From DASUPK01 sp963744105 (GTDB taxonomy: Bacteria; Actinomycetota; Thermoleophilia; Solirubrobacterales; 70-9), in the NCBI GenBank assembly GCA_963744105.1, contig CAVUSJ010000004.1, positions 1-64,000 on the forward strand: a stretch of 64,000 bases of DNA. The letters run 5' to 3'. Position numbers and translations under genes: made by a program. A model generated the notes under the pieces. That model saw only the letters and a program-made list of their open reading frames with translations. It made no database searches and was not told where the DNA came from. The first letter of the stretch is position 1; every line of letters starts with the position of its first letter. Below, in pieces: positions 59,134-64,000 of the stretch.

Positions 59134-59832
59134 ATGGAGACCGGAGCAAGAGCTGGGATCGTCGAGCTCCTCGGCCGCGTGCCGCTCTTCTCGGAGCTCT
59201 CGCCCGAGGAGCTGGACCGGGTGGCCCAGGTCGCGATCCCGCGGAGCTACCCGGCCGACACGCGGGTCTTCCACGAGGGGGACCCGGGAGACGCCTGCTA
59301 CATCGTCAGGGAGGGCAGCTGCCGGGTGATCCGCCAGCACTCCGACGGCCGGGTCATCACCCTGGCGACGCTCGGGCCGGGGGCGATCTTCGGAGAGCTC
59401 GCGATGCTAGACGGCGAGCGCCGCTCGGCCAGCGTCGAGGCCGCCGAGAACACCGAGCTGCTCGCGCTGCCGGCGATGGACGTGCGCAACCTGATCCGGG
59501 GGCACCCGGAGATGGCCGAGAAGCTGATCGTCGCCCTGACGCGCCGGCTGCGCGAGGCGAACGAGCGCATCGCCCGCCAGTCGTTCCAGACCGTGCCGAG
59601 CCGCGTCGCCGGCGTCCTGAACCAGCTGCTCGCCGAGGAGGCCGTCACCCCGCTGGTCCGGGACGGGGTCACCATCAGGCTGCGTCAGTCCGATCTCGCG
59701 CAGATGGCCGGCACCTCGCGTGAGAGCGTCAGCCGGTTCCTGGCGACCCTCGAGCGCGCCGGCGTCGTCCAGGTGGGCCGGGGCCGCGTCACCGTGATCG
59801 AGCCGGAGAGGCTCGACGCCTACATTTTCTAG
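59134..59832 (+). CDS. Crp/Fnr-family transcriptional regulator
   Basis: 232 aa from ATG 59134. cNMP-binding domain (residues ~15-125: LLGRVPLFSELSPEELDRVAQVAIPRSYPADTRVFHEGDPGDACYIV, GAIFGELAMLDGERRSASVEA) and HTH_Crp (LRQSDLAQMAGTSRESVSRFLATLERAGVVQV). Close in build to mycobacterial Crp and GlxR. A GATAAT hexamer 9 bp before ATG suggests a leaderless transcript. CAGCCGC/GCGGCTG (59093-59112) at the end of nei may act as a weak terminator. Confidence 0.92.
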   Translation: METGARAGIVELLGRVPLFSELSPEELDRVAQVAIPRSYPADTRVFHEGDPGDACYIVREGSCRVIRQHSDGRVITLATLGPGAIFGELAMLDGERRSASVEAAENTELLALPAMDVRNLIRGHPEMAEKLIVALTRRLREANERIARQSFQTVPSRVAGVLNQLLAEEAVTPLVRDGVTIRLRQSDLAQMAGTSRESVSRFLATLERAGVVQVGRGRVTVIEPERLDAYIF

Positions 59833-59873
59833 GCATCAGCCGCCGGACTGACTTCAACGAACAGCGCGCCCAC

Positions 59874-60503
59874 ATGGTGGAGCGCCAGCTGCGCCATCGC
59901 GGGATCAGCGACGAGCGCGTGCTCGCAGCGATGGCGACCGTGCCCCGCGAGCACTTCGTCCCGGAGCAGGTCCGCGACAGCTCCTACAACGACTCCGCCC
60001 TGCCGATCGGCCACGAGCAGACGATCTCCCAGCCCTGGGTGGTGGCGGCGATCTGCCAGGCGCTCCGTCTACAGGGGGGCGAGGTGGTCCTCGAGATCGG
60101 CACCGGCTCGGGCTATTCCGCCGCCGTCCTGGCACAGCTTGCCGCGCAGGTGATCAGCATCGAACGCGTGCCCGAGCTCGGCGAAGAGGCCCGGCGCAGG
60201 CTCGAGGAGATCGGCGCGGACAACGTCGAGGTGATCGTCGGGGATGGCAGCAAGGGATATCCGGGCGAGGCACCGTACGACGCCATCGCGGTGCATGCTG
60301 CAAGCCCGGAGGCGCCACACAGCCTGATCGCGGAGCTCGCCTCGGACGGCCGGCTGGTCGTCCCGATCGCGACCGGCTCCGCGGACCTGCTGGTGGCCTT
60401 CATCCGGGAAGACGGGGCGCTTCGGCAGGAGACGATCGGGCCGTGCCGGTTCGTCCCGCTGATCGGAGTCGAGGGCTTCAGCCCGCCGGACGCCGGTACG
60501 TAA
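59874..60503 (+). CDS. pcm: Protein-L-isoaspartate O-methyltransferase
   Basis: 209 aa. MVERQLRHRGISDERVLAAMATVPREHFVP, DSALPIGHEQTISQPWVVAAICQAL, VVLEIGTGSGYSAAVLAQL (SAM motif I), and VGDGSKGYPGEAPYDAIAVHAASPEAP match the Pcm family. Methylates L-isoaspartyl residues of damaged proteins. No start codon lies further upstream in frame, though homologues often have some extra N-terminal residues. Confidence 0.92.
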   Translation: MVERQLRHRGISDERVLAAMATVPREHFVPEQVRDSSYNDSALPIGHEQTISQPWVVAAICQALRLQGGEVVLEIGTGSGYSAAVLAQLAAQVISIERVPELGEEARRRLEEIGADNVEVIVGDGSKGYPGEAPYDAIAVHAASPEAPHSLIAELASDGRLVVPIATGSADLLVAFIREDGALRQETIGPCRFVPLIGVEGFSPPDAGT

Positions 60504-60600
60504 GCGACCGTCAGGCCGCTCGCCTCAGGAGCGAAGGGCGAAGCCCGAAGCGACTTGTGCTGGGCGGCCGCAACGGTCGCGCCTGAAGTAGGCTCGCCGG

Positions 60601-61005
60601 GTGAATTCCGCTCTCTTCGTCCTCAACTTCTACTCGCCGATCTTCGTCGACCAGCTCCGCAGCGGCCGCAAGACGGCCACGATCCGGCTGGGCGACAAGT
60701 CGCGCAAGTACAAGCGCGGCCAGGTCGTCTGGGTCACGATCGGCTACCGCCACCAGGCCCGGGAGAAGATCTTCGCCGCTGTGATCGACGACGTCGAGGT
60801 CAAGAAGGTCGCCGAGCTCTCGCCCCGCGACATCGAGCACGACAACCCGGAGTTCCGGCGCCGCGAGGAGACGGTCGGCTTCCTCGAGAAGATCTACACC
60901 CGTTCCGTCGGGGATGACGACACCGTCACGGTGATCCGCTTCTCGCAGATCGTCGAAAGGCCAAGCACGCAGTTCGGGAACGGCGAGACGCCCTCCCGAA
61001 ACTGA
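60601..61005 (+). CDS. ASCH-domain protein
   Basis: 134 aa, GTG start. FVLNFYSPIFVDQLRSGRKTATIRLGDKSRKYKRGQVVWVTIGYRHQAREKIFAAVIDDVEVKKVAELSPRDIEHDNP has the G-x-K-T-x-T-x-R core of the ASCH (PUA-like) fold, predicted to bind RNA or act on modified nucleosides. Six bp before the next gene. The 97-bp gap upstream holds inverted GCGACCGT/ACGGTCGC segments, which may fold. Confidence 0.8.
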   Translation: MNSALFVLNFYSPIFVDQLRSGRKTATIRLGDKSRKYKRGQVVWVTIGYRHQAREKIFAAVIDDVEVKKVAELSPRDIEHDNPEFRRREETVGFLEKIYTRSVGDDDTVTVIRFSQIVERPSTQFGNGETPSRN

Positions 61006-61011
61006 CCGAGC

Positions 61012-61485
61012 GTGGCTGAATACCGCTTCCTGACAACCTGGCTGCTCGAAGCCCCCAAGGAGCGGGTCTGGGACGCCATCTACGAGTCCGAGCGCTGGCC
61101 CGAGTGGTGGAAGGGCGTGCTCGAGGCGGACAAGCTCGAGGAGGGCGACGAGGACGGGCTCGGCCGGTACGGACGCTACGTCTGGAAGTCGAAGCTGCCC
61201 TACAAGCTCGAGTTCTTCGTCCGGACCACCAGGGTCGAGAAGCCGTATCTCCTGGAGGGCGATGCCTCCGGGGAGCTGGCGGGGGTCGGCCGCTGGCGCC
61301 TCTTCGAGCGGGACGGGGTGACGGCCGCGCTGTATGAGTGGAACGTGCACACCACCCGCGCCTGGATGAACCTCCTTACGCCGGTGGCGCGCCCGATCTT
61401 CGCGGTCAATCACGACTACGTGATGCGGAACGGCGGCCGGGGCCTGGCAGCGCTGCTCGGCGCCCCGCTTCTCGCCATCGACTAG
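61012..61485 (+). CDS. SRPBCC-family protein
   Basis: 157 aa, GTG start. YRFLTTWLLEAPKERVWDAIYESERWPEWWKGVLEADKLEEG, GRYVWKSKLPYKLEFFVRTTRVE, LFERDGVTAALYEWNVHTTRAW, and a C-terminal helix (FAVNHDYVMRNGGRGLAALLG). A START-like ligand-binding fold of the polyketide-cyclase-like type. No ArsR gene is beside it. Confidence 0.82.
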   Translation: MAEYRFLTTWLLEAPKERVWDAIYESERWPEWWKGVLEADKLEEGDEDGLGRYGRYVWKSKLPYKLEFFVRTTRVEKPYLLEGDASGELAGVGRWRLFERDGVTAALYEWNVHTTRAWMNLLTPVARPIFAVNHDYVMRNGGRGLAALLGAPLLAID

Positions 61486-61503
61486 CCGAGGCAGCCGTCT
61501 GGC

Positions 61504-61546
61504 TACAATCAGGCGGCTGGCTGGCACTCTCCCTTTGAGAGTGCCA
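61504..61546 (+). promoter_or_regulatory. groESL promoter with CIRCE operator
   Basis: TACAAT (61504-61509) is a good -10. Downstream TGGCACTC and GAGTGCCA (61522-61529, 61539-61546) are perfect 8-bp arms 9 bp apart, the CIRCE pattern bound by HrcA, overlapping the likely start of transcription. hrcA is not in the window. Confidence 0.85.
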
Positions 61547-61596
61547 AACCTCGCCGCAAACTTGAGACACACCCACCAGACCATGGAGGAATGCCG

Positions 61597-61884
61597 ATGA
61601 AGCTGAAGCCGCTAGGCGACCGCCTGATCGTTCAGGCGGTCGAGGAGGAGGAGACGACCGCAAGCGGGATCGTCCTCCCCGACACAGCGAAGGAGAAGCC
61701 GCAGAAGGGCAAGGTGCTCGCTGTCGGCGACGGAGAGGTAAAGGAGGACGGCTCGCGCCGCCCGCTCGACGTGAGCGAGGGCGACGAGGTCCTCTACTCC
61801 AAGTACGGAGGCACCGAGATCACCGTCGACGGGGACGAGCTGCTCGTCCTGCGCGAGTCGGACGTACTCGCGAAGGTCGGCTAA
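61597..61884 (+). CDS. groS: Co-chaperonin GroES
   Basis: 95 aa from ATG 61597; GGAGGA is 6 bp upstream, whereas the ATG at 61591 would touch it. MKLKPLGDRLIVQAVEEEETTASGIVLPDTAKEKPQKGKVLAVG includes the mobile loop; SEGDEVLYSKYGGTEI follows. Caps GroEL during protein folding. 31 bp before groL, under the CIRCE promoter. Confidence 0.97.
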   Translation: MKLKPLGDRLIVQAVEEEETTASGIVLPDTAKEKPQKGKVLAVGDGEVKEDGSRRPLDVSEGDEVLYSKYGGTEITVDGDELLVLRESDVLAKVG

Positions 61885-61915
61885 CCCAAGGACTTAGGAA
61901 GGAGGAAGCACAGAT

Positions 61916-63553
<1,638 letters not shown>

Positions 63554-63590
63554 CGAGTACGCTCAGCCTTAACAGGCGAGTGTTCTTTGA

Positions 63591-63624
63591 GAGGCCCGGC
63601 TCACGCCGGGCCTCTTGCTTTTCT
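63591..63624 (+). terminator. Rho-independent terminator after groL
   Basis: GAGGCCCGGC and GCCGGGCCTC form a 10-bp perfect stem with loop TCAC, followed by TTGCTTTTCT. Confidence 0.9.
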
Positions 63625-63630
63625 GGGCCG

Positions 63631-63888
63631 GTGACGAAGCTCCGGCTGGCCGGCCTGCTGCTGATCCTCGGCGCCGCCATCACCCTGGCCCTGCACGCCC
63701 TCGAGGCTCCCGAGGAGCTCTACCGCTGGCTCTACCACCACCTGCTTTCGGGCCTCGACGTGCCGAAGGACCCCTCGCGTGGCACGGTCACGGCGGTGAG
63801 CGACGTCTCGCTGTTCGGCGGGATTCTGGAGCTGCTCGCCGGGATCGGCTGCCTCGTCGCCGACCGGGCCCGAGCCCGTCAGACCTGA
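63631..63888 (+). CDS. Small membrane protein
   Basis: 85 aa from GTG 63631, after the groL terminator. Two hydrophobic segments (RLAGLLLILGAAITLALHAL and SLFGGILELLAGIGCLVA) flank a polar loop (EELYRWLYHHLLSGLDVPKDPSRG). No known family recognised. Stop overlaps the convergent partial gene at the right edge. Confidence 0.5.
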   Translation: MTKLRLAGLLLILGAAITLALHALEAPEELYRWLYHHLLSGLDVPKDPSRGTVTAVSDVSLFGGILELLAGIGCLVADRARARQT

Positions 63889-64000
63889 GTGCCCAGCACC
63901 GCGCCGATCGGGCGCGGCTCCACCCCGAGCCGCTCGGCGTCCTCGACCCCCCGCTCGCTCGTCATCGAGACCTCCATCAACTCCGCCTCCTCCCAGGTGG
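63879..64000 (-). CDS. C-terminus of a possible NAD(P)-binding (NDUFA9/SDR-like) protein
   Basis: The minus frame enters from the right edge and ends with TWEEAELMEVSMTSERGVED, AERLGVEPRPIGAVLGTQV and a TGA at 63879. The LGVEPRP.xxxL ending resembles the C-terminus of NDUFA9-like atypical SDR proteins, but only ~39 residues are visible. Identity is tentative. Confidence 0.45.
   Translation of the reverse strand, partial: TWEEAELMEVSMTSERGVEDAERLGVEPRPIGAVLGTQV

Overview
This window comes from a high-GC Gram-positive-type chromosome, most likely an actinobacterium of the Thermoleophilia/Solirubrobacterales kind. That placement is an inference. It rests on GC-rich codon use with many GTG/TTG starts, frequent leaderless or short-leader genes, a fused PafBC regulator, a CIRCE-controlled groESL operon, Lhr and DUF1998-type helicases, and several secreted proteins with lysine-rich tails. 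No rRNA gene is present to confirm it.

Layout. 0-5.1 kb: the edge of a small secreted protein, a TolB/RTX-like secreted protein, a biotin carboxylase/BCCP subunit, and a tandem pair of secreted lysine-rich paralogues. 5.1-9.8 kb: HAD dehalogenase, sucCD, an NTF2-like protein, a PLP aminotransferase. 9.8-13.6 kb: a 59-aa protein, an SDR, a DtxR-type regulator, an SRPBCC/ArsR pair with a palindromic operator, divergent clpP, a SnoaL-like protein. 13.6-20.8 kb: SRPBCC, HAD phosphatase, a divergent dihydropteroate synthase, a DUF1998 helicase, LOG-like and metallo-hydrolase genes, a GH15-like protein.

20.8-28.5 kb is the accessory region. It starts with tRNA-Phe(GAA), followed by a D5-type phage/plasmid helicase, two sets of short direct repeats, small orphan genes, a frameshifted ORF with a slippery A-run, a start-less gene remnant, and a dispersed family of small hairpin repeats (core GCTTT-loop-AAAGC). 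A glyoxalase gene flanked by a direct repeat, a secreted beta-helix protein and a PadR/HAAS-type pair lie among these repeats.

28.5-48.2 kb: a polytopic membrane protein, two penicillin-acylase-family Ntn hydrolases (30 and 45 kb), an ECF sigma/zinc anti-sigma pair divergent from a DoxX gene, endonuclease IV, LtrA, a YhaM-like exoribonuclease, a cluster of small membrane, secreted and lipoprotein genes including a natural octahistidine peptide, fused PafBC, dienelactone hydrolase, VOC, SMP-30, a second SRPBCC/ArsR pair, an MBL hydrolase and a PPOX-type protein. 48.4-53.8 kb: rmlA-rmlD-rmlB (dTDP-rhamnose, without rmlC) and an MMPL transporter. 53.8-61.5 kb: Lhr, a Nei-like glycosylase, a Crp/Fnr regulator, Pcm, ASCH and SRPBCC proteins. 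61.5-64 kb: CIRCE-groES-groEL, a terminator, a small membrane protein and the C-terminus of a possible NAD(P)-binding protein.

Most genes sit in tight units with ATGA/TGATG junctions, and several convergent pairs share their stop codons in one tetranucleotide. DNA repair and stress functions recur (Lhr, DUF1998 helicase, Nei, Nfo, PafBC, Pcm, GroESL, ClpP), but nothing in the sequence shows that they form one system.
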